Shown here: in pieces, positions 11,541-22,703 of the stretch
Numbering within the stretch: the stretch's first letter is position 1
Layout of the letters: every line of letters starts with the position of its first letter
From: Actinomycetales bacterium
Lineage (GTDB): Bacteria > Actinomycetota > Actinomycetes > Nanopelagicales > Nanopelagicaceae
NCBI GenBank assembly: GCA_018970885.1
Contig: JAGWVL010000010.1
Span: 1-32,773 of the forward strand
DNA: 32,773 nt
Direction: 5' to 3'
Made by a program: the position numbers and the translations under genes
The notes under the pieces: generated by a model
Seen by the model: the letters and a program-made list of their open reading frames with translations, nothing else
What the model was told of the DNA's origin: nothing
Databases searched by the model: none

Positions 11541-13730
11541 GTGGGAGCGCTTATTCAAAGCGCAGTTACACCGTGGCGAATATGTGTAGCCGCCATACTT
11601 CTTGCCGGGTTTGCGGTAGCAAAAAGCAAAAAGAGATTAACTCTGATCCTACTCACAATTATGGTTGGTGCTACTGCGATGTCGCTGCGACAAGCTTCGC
11701 TAGAGCACTCTGTAATCAATAAGTATCTCAATCAAAGAGTTGATTTTGTCGCTCAGGTGAAAACCGATCCCAGTAAAACAGGAAGCGGAAATTACTCATT
11801 CACCGCTCGACTATTGAGCTTTACAGTAGATGGCAAAAGTCACACCGTTGGCACACCAATTCGTGTGATAAGCAAGAATCACATCAAAGCGTTGCCAGGA
11901 CAAAAGATCTCGGCGACCGCAACTGCGCTTAAGAGTAAAGAGGCACGGGTTGCCGCTCTTGTCATCGTTCATGGAGACATCACTGTTTTGAATCAGCCAT
12001 CTGTGTGGGCATCAGGGTTAGGGAGTATTCGCGAGGGATTACGTAACAACTCAGGTGATGGAGATGCTGGAGCGTTAATTCCCGGGATGGTCTTGGGGGA
12101 TACATCAAAGCAATCACCTGAATTTAAAGAGGCGATGAAACGTTCGGGACTGACCCACTTAGTTGCCGTAAGTGGTGCAAACTTTGCAATAGTCTCAACA
12201 TTTGTTTTGTGGTGCATGCAATTTTTGATTCGACGAAAAAATTATCGGGTATTTGCAACTGCGATTGCACTTGTCTGCTTTATCGCATTAGTTCGGCCAT
12301 CTCCATCAGTATTGCGAGCAGCAGCGATGGCTGCGGTTTTGCTATCGGCCCAACTGGGCAAACGTGCATCAGATTCTTTGCCAGCGTTAGGTTTTGCAAT
12401 CTGCGCCGTTGTCCTTGGAGATCCATGGCAATCTCGCGATGCCGGCTTTGCACTGTCAGTCTTGGCAACTGCAGGTTTGCTACTGCTTGCCCCAAAAATT
12501 GAAGAAAAACTACCGACCCATCAAAAGATTGCAGGTGCGTTAGCTCCACCGATAGCTGCCATGGCCTTTTGTGCACCTATTCTCGTTGCACTGTCAGGGT
12601 ATCTGTCACCCATGAGCGTTGTTGCCAACCTACTAGCAGCACCTGCCGTTGCTCCCATCACTGTTCTTGGATTCATTGCTGCCCTTATTTCTCCGATCGC
12701 CCCTTGGATAACCCAGGTAATTATCTTTTGTATTCGCTGTCCAGCTGGGTTTATTTCATGGGTTGCCCACTGGGTTGCAGATTTTCCGGTGTTAACGATT
12801 CATAACGGATTGATTGGCTTCGTGTTAGTTGCTGTAATTTTGTTAGTGCTGATTCTTTTTAAAAAACACTGGAAGCAAAGCGCCGCCATCCTTTTAATCA
12901 TTGTCATTTCCTTAGGATGGTTGCAAAGATGGCCCGCTTCAGGTTGGCAGGTAGCCCAGTGCGATGTTGGTCAGGGCGACTCTCTTGTCATTAATCTCGG
13001 AAATCACCGCGCTGTAGTTATTGATACTGGACCTGAGCCAGCGGCTGAAGATAAATGTCTGAGAGCTTTGGGTATTAATCAAATTCCCCTGCTGATCCTT
13101 TCTCATTTTCATGCTGATCATGTCGGCGGACTATCTGGTCTCCTAGATGGACGATCAGTACAGCAGGTATGGATTACAAATAATCGAGAGCCAAAGATAG
13201 AAAGTGAAATGGCTTTAGAGTCACTCAGTGGAGCACAGGTGATTACGGTGCAACGAGGATTAATTGCACAAATTGGAGAAGTAAATCTAAAGGTTGTGTG
13301 GCCAGAAGCAACAACAAGAAGTTTTCAGGAGTTACCTGGTGAAGGATCTCAGATCAATAATTCAAGTATCGCGGTGATTGCAACAACTAAGGACTGGAGT
13401 TTGTTTTCTGCCGGAGATCTTGAACCACCAGCACAGCATGAATTAATAGATCGTGTGGGTCCGGTCGATATATACAAGGTGTGCCACCACGGCTCTAAGT
13501 ATCAAGATGAAGGGTTAATGCGAGCCCTGTCTGCACAAATTGCACTCATTAGTGTGGGAGCCAAAAATCCATATGGTCACCCCGCCGCAGAGAGCATCGA
13601 CTCTTTGACTAGACTCGGCACGCAGGTTATTCGGACAGATAGAGATGGTTCGGTAGCCATTACAGCCTCAGGTCACCACTTGCGGGTTCGCAAAAGCAAA
13701 GGCAGAGTAAGGTTGTTTTACTGGAGCTAG
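11541..13730 (+). CDS. comEC: ComEC/Rec2 family competence protein
   Basis: Multi-TM competence region (GLTHLVAVSGANFAIV) plus C-terminal metallo-beta-lactamase-like region (QCDVGQGDSLVI, LSHFHADHVGGL, KVCHHGSKYQD). Homology-like N-terminus extends upstream of this GTG (see findings). Confidence 0.93.
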   Translation: MGALIQSAVTPWRICVAAILLAGFAVAKSKKRLTLILLTIMVGATAMSLRQASLEHSVINKYLNQRVDFVAQVKTDPSKTGSGNYSFTARLLSFTVDGKSHTVGTPIRVISKNHIKALPGQKISATATALKSKEARVAALVIVHGDITVLNQPSVWASGLGSIREGLRNNSGDGDAGALIPGMVLGDTSKQSPEFKEAMKRSGLTHLVAVSGANFAIVSTFVLWCMQFLIRRKNYRVFATAIALVCFIALVRPSPSVLRAAAMAAVLLSAQLGKRASDSLPALGFAICAVVLGDPWQSRDAGFALSVLATAGLLLLAPKIEEKLPTHQKIAGALAPPIAAMAFCAPILVALSGYLSPMSVVANLLAAPAVAPITVLGFIAALISPIAPWITQVIIFCIRCPAGFISWVAHWVADFPVLTIHNGLIGFVLVAVILLVLILFKKHWKQSAAILLIIVISLGWLQRWPASGWQVAQCDVGQGDSLVINLGNHRAVVIDTGPEPAAEDKCLRALGINQIPLLILSHFHADHVGGLSGLLDGRSVQQVWITNNREPKIESEMALESLSGAQVITVQRGLIAQIGEVNLKVVWPEATTRSFQELPGEGSQINNSSIAVIATTKDWSLFSAGDLEPPAQHELIDRVGPVDIYKVCHHGSKYQDEGLMRALSAQIALISVGAKNPYGHPAAESIDSLTRLGTQVIRTDRDGSVAITASGHHLRVRKSKGRVRLFYWS

Positions 13731-13741
13731 AGGGGAATGAG

Positions 13742-14692
13742 ATGAACTCTTTTTACTTAATCCTTGGTTCCGAGGCGGCTTTGGCAGATCGTGCGTTAAC
13801 AAAACTCAATACACAGCTCAAAGATGAGAACTGTGAAATCACAACCTTGTTTGCAGCAGACACAATTGCTGGTGACATCGCTGATGCACTTGCACCCTCA
13901 CTTTTTTCTGAAAGACGCGCACTGATTATTCGTGACCTACAAGATTTGCCTGAAGACAACCGCGATGAAATAACCCGCTACTTAGATCATCCGGATCCTT
14001 CGACAACTGTAATTTTTGTTCATAAAGGTGGAGTAAAAGGAAAAGCTCTTCTGGATGCGATCAAAAAGATCAAGCCAGAAATAATCGCATGTGATCCGCT
14101 TAAGAAAGAGGTAGAAAAAGAGGAGTTTGTTAAATCTCTATTTCTAGATTTAGGACGAAAAGCCTCTGCTGGTGCAGTCTCAGCGCTAGTTGGTGCGCTC
14201 GGAAATGATCTACGTGAACTTCAGGGTGCGGTTGGACAGATTGCAGCAGATGCCCCCTCGGGTTTAATTGATGAAGCGATGGTTGATAAGTATCACCAAG
14301 GTCGAGTTGAGACGACAGGTTTTGATGTTGCAGATGCAACCCTTGATGGCAATCTTTCCGCTGCACTAATTTCGTTGCGCAGCGCACTTGAAACTGGAAC
14401 TGACCCAGTAATGATTACAAGCGCGATCGCATCATCACTGCGCTCTTTGGCAAAGGTCGCAGGAGCAAATCGCAACCAAAAATCATTTGAATTAGCGGGA
14501 CAATTAGGAATGGCCCCATGGCAGATAGATAAGGCTCGCAGACAGCTAAACCGTTGGAGCCCGGCTCAAATTGCCGATGCCGTTGGAGCGATCGCCCTGG
14601 CAGATGCTGAAGTAAAAGGTGCGGCCAGCGACCCTATTTATGCGCTGGAAAAGGCTGTGACCCGGATCGTTTCATCGCAATTTGACCGCTGA
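13742..14692 (+). CDS. holA: DNA polymerase III subunit delta
   Basis: HolA-like: FYLILGSEAALADRAL..., FVHKGGVKGKALLDAIKK, LGMAPWQIDKARRQLNRW; canonical position after comEC. Confidence 0.92.
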   Translation: MNSFYLILGSEAALADRALTKLNTQLKDENCEITTLFAADTIAGDIADALAPSLFSERRALIIRDLQDLPEDNRDEITRYLDHPDPSTTVIFVHKGGVKGKALLDAIKKIKPEIIACDPLKKEVEKEEFVKSLFLDLGRKASAGAVSALVGALGNDLRELQGAVGQIAADAPSGLIDEAMVDKYHQGRVETTGFDVADATLDGNLSAALISLRSALETGTDPVMITSAIASSLRSLAKVAGANRNQKSFELAGQLGMAPWQIDKARRQLNRWSPAQIADAVGAIALADAEVKGAASDPIYALEKAVTRIVSSQFDR

Positions 14693-14782
14693 GCAGACGC
14701 TTGCGTACGCTTACCCTCTGCACAACGCTCCTACTTGGGGCTGCAATGGGCCTAAGGCCTAGATAATGAACTGGAGTAACAC

Positions 14783-15097
14783 GTGTACGCAATCGTTAAA
14801 GCTGGCGGACGCCAGGAGAAGGTCGCAGTTGGCGACACAGTAATCGTTGATCGTATCGACGCTGCTGCTGGTGCAACTGTCTCATTTCCTGCCCTGCTCG
14901 TTGTAGATGGTGCAGCGGTTACAACAGATCCAAAGGTTTTGTCTGGCGTAAAGGTAACTGGCGAAGTTCTAGAGGAGCTTAAGGGTCCGAAGATTGACAT
15001 CTTGCGTTACAAAAACAAGACAGGTCACCGTCGTCGCCAGGGATTCCGTGCGCAACTGACTCGTGTAAAAATTACCGCTATCAATGGCGCGAAGTAA
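14783..15097 (+). CDS. rplU: 50S ribosomal protein L21
   Basis: [18 protein letters not shown]...[26 protein letters not shown] start with GGAG Shine-Dalgarno. Confidence 0.97.
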   Translation: MYAIVKAGGRQEKVAVGDTVIVDRIDAAAGATVSFPALLVVDGAAVTTDPKVLSGVKVTGEVLEELKGPKIDILRYKNKTGHRRRQGFRAQLTRVKITAINGAK

Positions 15098-15111
15098 GGG
15101 AGACGAAGTAA

Positions 15112-15366
15112 ATGGCAAGTAAGAAGGGTGTCTCCTCGACACGAAACGGTCGCGATTCCAATCCACAGTACCTTGGCATCAAGCGTTTCGGCGGACAAGA
15201 AGTTAATGCTGGCGAAATTTTAGTTCGCCAGCGCGGAACACATTTTCACCCAGGCAAGAACGTAGGTCGCGGTAAGGATGACACTCTGTTTGCACTTGCT
15301 GCAGGCGTTGTTGAATTCGGTCGCGCTCGCGGTCGCCGTGTAGTGAATGTGGCTCCGGTAGCTTAA
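15112..15366 (+). CDS. rpmA: 50S ribosomal protein L27
   Basis: [49 protein letters not shown]. Confidence 0.98.
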   Translation: MASKKGVSSTRNGRDSNPQYLGIKRFGGQEVNAGEILVRQRGTHFHPGKNVGRGKDDTLFALAAGVVEFGRARGRRVVNVAPVA

Positions 15367-15386
15367 TTTTAGGTTTCTTGTAAAAG

Positions 15387-15417
15387 AGCGAGCCGTAATC
15401 ACGCGGCTCGCTTTTTT
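15387..15417 (+). terminator. Intrinsic terminator of the rplU-rpmA operon
   Basis: 9-bp perfect stem AGCGAGCCG / CGGCTCGCT followed by a T-run. Confidence 0.92.
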
Positions 15418-15465
15418 ATTGCAAATGTTTTCATCGAGTTGAAAAAGGAAAGAGGAGAGGAAGCA

Positions 15466-16992
15466 ATGACAACATTTGTTGATCGTGTAACTCTCTACGC
15501 CGTTGCCGGAAAAGGTGGCGATGGTTGTGTTTCGGTAAAGCGTGAAAAGTTCAAGCCACTGGGTGGTCCAGATGGTGGTAACGGTGGCCGTGGTGGAGAT
15601 GTCATTCTTATTGTTGATCCAAATGTGACAACACTCCTTGATTTTCACCATTCTCCACATCGAAAAGCAACATCTGGTCATCAGGGTTATGGCGACCGTA
15701 AAGATGGTCACCAAGGGGAGGACTTAATCCTTGGTGTTCCAAACGGAACTGTTATTTACGATAAAGATGGCGAACAAATCGCAGATCTAATCGGCAATGG
15801 AACAACATTTATTGCAGCTCAAGGTGGCTTTGGTGGTCTTGGAAACCTTGCACTGTCATCTTCTAAGCGCCGTGCACCTGGTTTTGCGTTACTTGGTGAA
15901 CCAGGTGAAGAACGTACTTTGATTTTAGAGTTAAAGAGCGTTGCAGATATTGCTCTTGTTGGATTTCCAAGTGCTGGGAAATCATCATTGATCGCAGCAA
16001 TTTCTGCTGCGCGTCCAAAGATCGCTGATTATCCATTTACAACATTGGCACCAAACCTTGGCGTAGTGCAAGCTGGTGAAACCCGTTTCACCGTTGCAGA
16101 TGTTCCGGGACTGATTCCGGGAGCATCACAAGGTAAGGGCTTAGGCCTTGAGTTCCTTCGCCACGTAGAACGTTGCGTTGCATTAGTGCATGTACTCGAT
16201 TGCGGAACTTTAGAAACAGATCGCAACCCTGTTGCAGATCTTGAAGCAATTGAGAATGAGTTAGCGCTATACGGTGGTCTTGAAGATCGTGTCCGTATAG
16301 TTGCATTGAACAAGATCGATTTACCTGATGGTAAAGCTATGGCTGAAATGGTTGAACAAGAGCTGCGTGAAAAGGGTTACGAGGTGTACTCCGTCTCTGC
16401 TGCATCTCGTGAAGGCCTGCAGGAATTAATTTATGCCATGGGACGTTTGGTTCACAAGAATCGTATCGAAGCTGGAGTTCCAGAGCGCACGCGAATTATC
16501 TTGCGTCCGGTGGCCGTAGATGATTCAGGCTTCATAGTCCATGCAAATGCGGATGGTTCATTCACAATTCGTGGCAAGAAAGTTGAACGTTGGGTTCGCC
16601 AAACAAACTTTAAGAACGCCGAGGCTATTGGTTATCTTGCAGATCGCTTGGCACAACTCGGAGTTGAAAAAGAGTTGTACAAAAAGGGTGCTGTTGCAGG
16701 CAGTGAAGTTCGGATCGGTGATGGTGACACCGAGGTTGTGTTTGATTGGGAGCCAACTATTGAAGCTGGTGCCGAGCAACTTGCCGGTCACCTGCATCGC
16801 AGAGGCGAAGATTCACGTCTTGAATCAACGTGGAACATGCCTGAGCGTGTTGAGAATGTTTTGACCGATGATGAGATCGCAAAGCAGTGGGAATACAACG
16901 TAGTTGACCCTCACACGCCTAAACTTTCAGCACCGATAATTACAGATGCAGTCACCACAGGGGAAAATCAAGAGGATGGAGATGACAAGTGA
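15466..16992 (+). CDS. obgE: GTPase Obg/CgtA
   Basis: [48 protein letters not shown]. Start ATG 15466 after a GGAGAGG-like SD rather than track TTG 15439. Confidence 0.96.
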   Translation: MTTFVDRVTLYAVAGKGGDGCVSVKREKFKPLGGPDGGNGGRGGDVILIVDPNVTTLLDFHHSPHRKATSGHQGYGDRKDGHQGEDLILGVPNGTVIYDKDGEQIADLIGNGTTFIAAQGGFGGLGNLALSSSKRRAPGFALLGEPGEERTLILELKSVADIALVGFPSAGKSSLIAAISAARPKIADYPFTTLAPNLGVVQAGETRFTVADVPGLIPGASQGKGLGLEFLRHVERCVALVHVLDCGTLETDRNPVADLEAIENELALYGGLEDRVRIVALNKIDLPDGKAMAEMVEQELREKGYEVYSVSAASREGLQELIYAMGRLVHKNRIEAGVPERTRIILRPVAVDDSGFIVHANADGSFTIRGKKVERWVRQTNFKNAEAIGYLADRLAQLGVEKELYKKGAVAGSEVRIGDGDTEVVFDWEPTIEAGAEQLAGHLHRRGEDSRLESTWNMPERVENVLTDDEIAKQWEYNVVDPHTPKLSAPIITDAVTTGENQEDGDDK

Positions 16993-18104
16993 GCCGAGCG
17001 CAGATTACCTCTGCAAAACGCATCGTCATCAAGATTGGTTCCTCCTCTCTTACCGGTAGAGCTGGATCTGCACTGGATGAAGCTGCTGTAAACAAACTTG
17101 TTGATGTTGTAGCCGCCTGTAAGAAGCGTGGCACTGAAGTTGTCGTGGTTTCTTCAGGTGCAATTGCTGCAGGGCTTGCACCACTTGGTTTAACCGCACG
17201 TCCAAAGGATCTAGCAACGCAGCAGGCCGCCGCATCGGTAGGCCAAGGATTACTAGTTGCGCAATACACCCAAAGCTTTGCCCGTCATTCAATCACCGCT
17301 TCACAGGTATTGCTAACAACAGAGGATGTGGTTCGTCGTTCTCACTATCAAAATGCGCAACGTACCCTGTACAAACTACTTCAATTAGGTGTTGTGCCAA
17401 TCATTAATGAAAATGACTCTGTCGGAACTCAAGAGATTCGCTTTGGCGACAATGATCGCTTGGCGGCACTTGTTGCATTATTGATCGGTGCAGATCTTTT
17501 GGTTCTAATCTCTGATATTGATGCACTGTATGACGCACCTCCAAATCAATCAGGAGCGCAAAGAATTCACGAAGTTTCATCAATTACTGATATCGAGGGA
17601 TTCACTCTTGGTGGTGCAGGTTCTGCTGGTGTTGGTAGCGGGGGAATGGTCACTAAGGTTGAAGCCGCACGCATCACGACCTCAGCCGGAATTCCAATGT
17701 TACTAACTTCGCTAGTTGATTCAGATAAATCACTCGCAGGAGAAAAACTGGGAACCTATTTTCATGCCCAAGCGAGCAAGACAACTTCGCGCTTATTGTG
17801 GTTAGCACACGCTACTAAGTCACAAGGAAAGTTGATTCTCGACAAAGGCGCGGTCACGGCAATTCTTGAAAGAGGCGTTTCATTGCTTCCTGCAGGGGTG
17901 ACCGCTGTTGAAGGAGATTTCATTGCAGGTGATGCGGTGGAACTTGTTGGTCCAGATGGCGTAGTAATTGCTCGCGGGCTAGTTGCCTTTGATTCAGAGG
18001 ATTTGCCACAGATGTTAGGTAGATCAACAAAAGAACTTGCCGCAGCCTTAGGTGCCGAGTATGAACGTGAACTAGTCCACAGAGATGATTTGGTATTGAT
18101 TTAA
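16989..18104 (+). CDS. proB: Glutamate 5-kinase (with C-terminal PUA-like region)
   Basis: [52 protein letters not shown] start. Confidence 0.96.
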   Translation: MSRAQITSAKRIVIKIGSSSLTGRAGSALDEAAVNKLVDVVAACKKRGTEVVVVSSGAIAAGLAPLGLTARPKDLATQQAAASVGQGLLVAQYTQSFARHSITASQVLLTTEDVVRRSHYQNAQRTLYKLLQLGVVPIINENDSVGTQEIRFGDNDRLAALVALLIGADLLVLISDIDALYDAPPNQSGAQRIHEVSSITDIEGFTLGGAGSAGVGSGGMVTKVEAARITTSAGIPMLLTSLVDSDKSLAGEKLGTYFHAQASKTTSRLLWLAHATKSQGKLILDKGAVTAILERGVSLLPAGVTAVEGDFIAGDAVELVGPDGVVIARGLVAFDSEDLPQMLGRSTKELAAALGAEYERELVHRDDLVLI

Positions 18105-19373
18105 ATGAACGCTCAACAGTTGATTGCAAACCTTGCAGATTCTGCACGCATTGCCGGGAAAACCTTGAGTGCTTCCACTGGGGCGCAGCGTAAAGCCGCT
18201 CTCAATGTCATTGCAGATGCAATAGAAAATAGAAGTGAAGAAATTCTGGCCGCTAACGAAAAAGACATGGCAGCTGGTCGTGCAGCTGGGTTGAACTCAT
18301 CTCTGCTTGATCGACTCTTATTAACTCCAGATCGCATTAAAGGTATTGCTGGAGGAGCGCGACAAGTCAGCCAACTTCCAGACCCACTTGGAATTACATT
18401 ACGTAAATCAACCCTGCCAAATGGCATCGAGTTAGAACAGATTTCAGTCCCATTTGGAGTAATTGGAATGGTGTACGAAGCACGTCCCAATGTAACTGTG
18501 GATGCAGCGGTAATTTTGTTAATGTCTGGTAACGCAGCTTTGCTTCGTGGTTCATCAAGTGCGGCACATAGCAATGAAATTCTGGTGCACGTCATGCGTG
18601 ATGCCTTAACTTCAACTTCAATTTCGCCAGATGTAATTCAACTTGTCCCATCCGAGGATCGCGAGACAGTTAAAGCACTTCTTAATGCTCGCGGAAAGGT
18701 TGATCTTGTAATTCCACGTGGAAGTGCAGCGCTCATTCGTATGGTTGTCGATGAGTCATCTGTTCCAACAATCGAAACAGGTGCAGGGGTCTGTCATGTG
18801 TACATCGATGAGTTTGCCGACCTCAGCAAAGCGATTCCGATCATCATTAACTCAAAGGTGCAGCGACCAAGTGTGTGTAACGCTGCCGAGACATTGTTGG
18901 TGCACTCAGCGATTGCAGATGCATTTATGCCAACAGCATTAAAGGCCCTTCATGAGGCAGGGGTTGTTTTGCACTGCGATAGCGCTAGCCTGGCAATTGC
19001 ACAAAAGGTAGGAATTCCTGCATCTCAAGCCACAGCTGAAAACTTTTGTACCGAGTACGGAACACTCGAGATGAATGTGGCAATTGTTGATTCAGTTGAA
19101 GCTGCAAGTGCACACATTGCGAAGTACGGAACTCAGCACACTGAGGCGATCATTTCTAAGAACAAGGATGTAGTTAAGAAATTCATAGCATTGGCTGATT
19201 GTGCAGCGGTAATGGTTAATACATCCACACGATTTACAGATGGTGAGCAGATGGGTTTTGGGGCTGAAATCGGTATCTCAAATCAAAAATTGCATGCCCG
19301 AGGTCCAATGGGGCTAGAGGCGATGACAACGACTACTTGGATCGTTACTGGAGATGGTCAAATTCGCAGTTAG
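18105..19373 (+). CDS. proA: Gamma-glutamyl phosphate reductase
   Basis: PFGVIGMVYEARPNVTVDAA, VIPRGSAALI, VCNAAETLLVH. Confidence 0.97.
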   Translation: MNAQQLIANLADSARIAGKTLSASTGAQRKAALNVIADAIENRSEEILAANEKDMAAGRAAGLNSSLLDRLLLTPDRIKGIAGGARQVSQLPDPLGITLRKSTLPNGIELEQISVPFGVIGMVYEARPNVTVDAAVILLMSGNAALLRGSSSAAHSNEILVHVMRDALTSTSISPDVIQLVPSEDRETVKALLNARGKVDLVIPRGSAALIRMVVDESSVPTIETGAGVCHVYIDEFADLSKAIPIIINSKVQRPSVCNAAETLLVHSAIADAFMPTALKALHEAGVVLHCDSASLAIAQKVGIPASQATAENFCTEYGTLEMNVAIVDSVEAASAHIAKYGTQHTEAIISKNKDVVKKFIALADCAAVMVNTSTRFTDGEQMGFGAEIGISNQKLHARGPMGLEAMTTTTWIVTGDGQIRS

Positions 19374-19399
19374 CGGTGAATTTAATTAGACTTGCGGCC

Positions 19400-19696
19400 A
19401 TGAGCAGCCTTTCCCGCGATGATGTCGCCAAACTTGCAGGCCTAGCCCGCATCGAAATGAGCGAGGAAGAGTTAGTCAATCTTGCTAATGAGTTCACAGT
19501 TATTTTGGATGCCGTCGCCCGAGTACAAGAAGTTGCCGGAGCAGATGTAGAACCAACCTCGCACCCGCTGCCATTGCGCAATGTTTTTCGCGCAGATGTA
19601 GTTGTCCCAAGTCTTACCCCTGAAGAAGCACTCTCAGGTGCACCGGCTCAAGAAGAGCAACGCTTCCGAGTTCCTCAGATTTTGGGTGAAGAATGA
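19400..19696 (+). CDS. gatC: Asp-tRNA(Asn)/Glu-tRNA(Gln) amidotransferase subunit C
   Basis: [25 protein letters not shown]...; ATG 19400 preferred over track start 19337. Confidence 0.93.
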   Translation: MSSLSRDDVAKLAGLARIEMSEEELVNLANEFTVILDAVARVQEVAGADVEPTSHPLPLRNVFRADVVVPSLTPEEALSGAPAQEEQRFRVPQILGEE

Positions 19697-21189
19697 TTCG
19701 TAATTCAGCATCCGAGATGGCAGCAAAACTTGCTGCTGGAGAAACTACATCAGTTGCTTTAACTCAAGCACACCTTGATCGCATCACCGCCGTTGATGCA
19801 GATGTTCATGCATTTTTATATGTAGACACGGAAGGTGCATTGGCACAAGCTGCAGCTGTTGATGCAAAACGTGCAAAAGGTGAAAAGTTGTCTCCACTTG
19901 CTGGTGTTCCACTTGCGCTCAAAGATGTTATGGCGCAAAAGGGAGTTCCAACGACTTGTGGCTCAAAGATTCTTGAAGGTTGGCGTCCACCATACGACTC
20001 AACTGTTGTCGCAAATCTTAAGAAGAATGATGTTGTTATCTTGGGTAAGACAAATATGGATGAGTTTGCGATGGGTTCATCGACTGAAAACTCTGCCTAT
20101 GGTCCAACACATAACCCTTGGGATTTAACTCGTATTCCTGGTGGGTCGGGTGGAGGTTCATCTGCTGCACTTGCCGCCTTTGAAGCACCGCTTGCAATTG
20201 GTACCGATACCGGTGGATCAATTCGCCAACCAGCTGCAGTTACTGGAACTGTTGGAGTAAAGCCTACATATGGTGGAGTTTCTCGTTTTGGTTTGGTTGC
20301 TTTTTCTTCCTCATTAGATCAAGCAGGACCATGTGCACGAACAGTTTTAGATACAGCGTTATTGCATGAAGCAATTGCTGGACATGATCCAAAGGATGCA
20401 ACAAGTATTAATGCACCTGTTCCTAATGTAGTAGCCGCTGCTAAATCTGGTGATGTCAAGGGAATGAAGATCGGAGTTGTTAAGGAACTCAACGGCGATG
20501 GTTATCAGCCAGGAGTTCGTGCGCGCTTTGAAGAATCACTTGAGTTATTGGCAAAAGCTGGAGCAGAAATTGTTGAAGTCTCTGCACCTAATTTTGAATA
20601 CGCACTTGCTGCGTACTACTTAATTGCACCATCTGAATGTTCATCTAACCTGGCACGTTTTGATGCGATGCGTTATGGCTTACGCGTGGGCGATGTTGAT
20701 GGAGCTTCAGCCGAAACTGTAATGAATTTGACTCGCGAAGTAGGTTTTGGCAAAGAGGTAAAGCGCCGCATTATTTTGGGTACGTACGCCTTGTCATCTG
20801 GTTACTACGATGCTTATTACGGCAGCGCTCAAAAGGTTCGCACACTGATTACACAAGATTTCACAAAAGCATTTGAAAAGGCAGATGTATTGGTTTCACC
20901 AACCTGCCCAACAACAGCTTTTAAAATTGGCGAGAAAGCTAATGATCCACTTGCTATGTACCTCAATGACATCGCAACTATTCCGGTAAATTTGGCTGGC
21001 ATCGGCGGAATGTCATTGCCTTCAGGTTTAGCTGACGAAGATGGATTGCCAGTTGGTTTCCAGATCATGTCTCCAGTCATGAAGGATGAGCGCATGTACT
21101 CGGTAGGTGCGGCACTTGAAGCTGCTCTGCTTTCCAAGTGGGGAGCACCATTACTGGATAAAGCTCCCGTACTAGCAGGTGCACGATGA
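19693..21189 (+). CDS. gatA: Asp-tRNA(Asn)/Glu-tRNA(Gln) amidotransferase subunit A
   Basis: Amidase signature: [42 protein letters not shown]. Confidence 0.97.
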   Translation: MIRNSASEMAAKLAAGETTSVALTQAHLDRITAVDADVHAFLYVDTEGALAQAAAVDAKRAKGEKLSPLAGVPLALKDVMAQKGVPTTCGSKILEGWRPPYDSTVVANLKKNDVVILGKTNMDEFAMGSSTENSAYGPTHNPWDLTRIPGGSGGGSSAALAAFEAPLAIGTDTGGSIRQPAAVTGTVGVKPTYGGVSRFGLVAFSSSLDQAGPCARTVLDTALLHEAIAGHDPKDATSINAPVPNVVAAAKSGDVKGMKIGVVKELNGDGYQPGVRARFEESLELLAKAGAEIVEVSAPNFEYALAAYYLIAPSECSSNLARFDAMRYGLRVGDVDGASAETVMNLTREVGFGKEVKRRIILGTYALSSGYYDAYYGSAQKVRTLITQDFTKAFEKADVLVSPTCPTTAFKIGEKANDPLAMYLNDIATIPVNLAGIGGMSLPSGLADEDGLPVGFQIMSPVMKDERMYSVGAALEAALLSKWGAPLLDKAPVLAGAR

Positions 21190-22694
21190 CACTTTCTTAT
21201 GATGATGTAATCGCAAAGTACGAACCCGTACTAGGTCTTGAAGTACACGTTGAGCTCAATACACACTCGAAGATGTTTTGTGGTTGCAGCACCGTCTTTG
21301 GCGCAGAACCAAATACTCAAACATGTCCAGTGTGCTTGGCTCTGCCTGGAGCATTGCCGGTAGTTAATGAAAAGGCGATTGAATCAACGATCAAGATCGG
21401 ACTAGCGCTGAACTGTTCGATCGCACCATTTTCACGTTTTGCTCGAAAGAACTACTTCTACCCAGATATGCCAAAAAACTTTCAGATCTCTCAGTATGAC
21501 GAGCCAATCTGCGTTGATGGATATGTCGATGTTGAAATTGAAACTGATGAGGGTCCCAAGACATTCCGCGTTGAAATTGAACGCGTTCACATGGAAGAGG
21601 ACACCGGAAAGTCATTGCACGTTGGTGGCGCGACCGGACGTATCCATGGCGCCGAATACTCACTTCTAGATTACAACCGTGCTGGAATTCCTTTAGTTGA
21701 AATCGTAACCAAGATTGTTCCAGGTACAGGAAAGTACGCGCCTGAGGTCGCTAAGGCATACGTTGCAGAACTTCGCGACATTTTGCGTTCACTTGGAGTA
21801 AGTGATGTGAAGATGGAGCAAGGATCACTGCGTTGCGATGCAAACGTCTCTTTACGTTTGATCGGTGCTGAAAAGCTAGGCACTCGCAGTGAAACTAAGA
21901 ATGTGAACTCATTGCGTTCTGTTGAGCGCGCAGTTCGTGGCGAAATGATTCGCCATGCAGAGTTACTCAATGCTGGGGGACGGGTAGTTCAAGAAACTCG
22001 TCACTTCCAAGAAGATACTGGGCTAACTCGTTCTGGTCGCTCAAAGGAGCAGGCAGAGGATTACCGTTACTTCCCTGAACCCGATCTAGTGCCTGTAGCT
22101 CCTGATGCTGCATGGATTGAAGAACTTCGTGCATCTTTGCCAGAACGTCCATCAATTCGTCGTAAGCGTTTGCAGGAGGCATGGTCTGTTCCTGAAAAGG
22201 AAATGGCGGCGATGATCAACGCAGATGTTCTCGATATTGTTGAAGCAACAGTTTTGCTAGGTGCGGATCCAACCAAGGCACGTAGCTGGTGGCTGGGAGA
22301 GATTTCACGCATTGCAAATGATAAAGATGTTGCAATAGCTGATTTAACAATCACTCCACAAGATGTTGCCGAGATTGTGGCTCTTGTTAATGCCGGTGAA
22401 TTAACAGATAAACTTGCTCGCCAAGTAGTTGAGGGCGTTATTGCTGGTGAAGGAAAACCTTCAGAGGTTGTTGCTAAGCGTGGAATTAAAGTTGTTAATG
22501 ATGATGGTGCACTGATGGCAGCGATTGAAAAGGTGTGTGCAGAGCAGGCAGAAACTGCAGAAAAAGTGCGTAATGGACATTTACCTGCAGCAGGTGCACT
22601 TATCGGCGCGGTCATGAAAGAGACAAAGGGCCAAGCAGATGCGGCTCGCGTACGAGAGCTTCTACTTGGCCACCTTGGACAATCAGAAGGCTAG
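21186..22694 (+). CDS. gatB: Asp-tRNA(Asn)/Glu-tRNA(Gln) amidotransferase subunit B
   Basis: [58 protein letters not shown]. Confidence 0.97.
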   Translation: MTLSYDDVIAKYEPVLGLEVHVELNTHSKMFCGCSTVFGAEPNTQTCPVCLALPGALPVVNEKAIESTIKIGLALNCSIAPFSRFARKNYFYPDMPKNFQISQYDEPICVDGYVDVEIETDEGPKTFRVEIERVHMEEDTGKSLHVGGATGRIHGAEYSLLDYNRAGIPLVEIVTKIVPGTGKYAPEVAKAYVAELRDILRSLGVSDVKMEQGSLRCDANVSLRLIGAEKLGTRSETKNVNSLRSVERAVRGEMIRHAELLNAGGRVVQETRHFQEDTGLTRSGRSKEQAEDYRYFPEPDLVPVAPDAAWIEELRASLPERPSIRRKRLQEAWSVPEKEMAAMINADVLDIVEATVLLGADPTKARSWWLGEISRIANDKDVAIADLTITPQDVAEIVALVNAGELTDKLARQVVEGVIAGEGKPSEVVAKRGIKVVNDDGALMAAIEKVCAEQAETAEKVRNGHLPAAGALIGAVMKETKGQADAARVRELLLGHLGQSEG

Positions 22695-22703
22695 ACTTAG
22701 CAA

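Noticed and set aside
11537-11722. 61-aa + strand ORF overlapping the comEC start
   Set aside because: Overlaps comEC in another frame; Cys/Ser-rich with no support.
15220-15714. 164-aa minus-strand ORF across rpmA/terminator/obgE
   Set aside because: Crosses two conserved genes and a terminator; Thr/Cys/His-rich shadow product.
18113-18595. 160-aa minus-strand ORF antisense to proA
   Set aside because: Codon-bias shadow of proA; low-complexity composition and no domain.
22067-22615. 182-aa minus-strand ORF antisense to gatB
   Set aside because: Ser/Ala/Thr/Ile-rich shadow translation of a strongly conserved gatB; no recognisable domain or SD.
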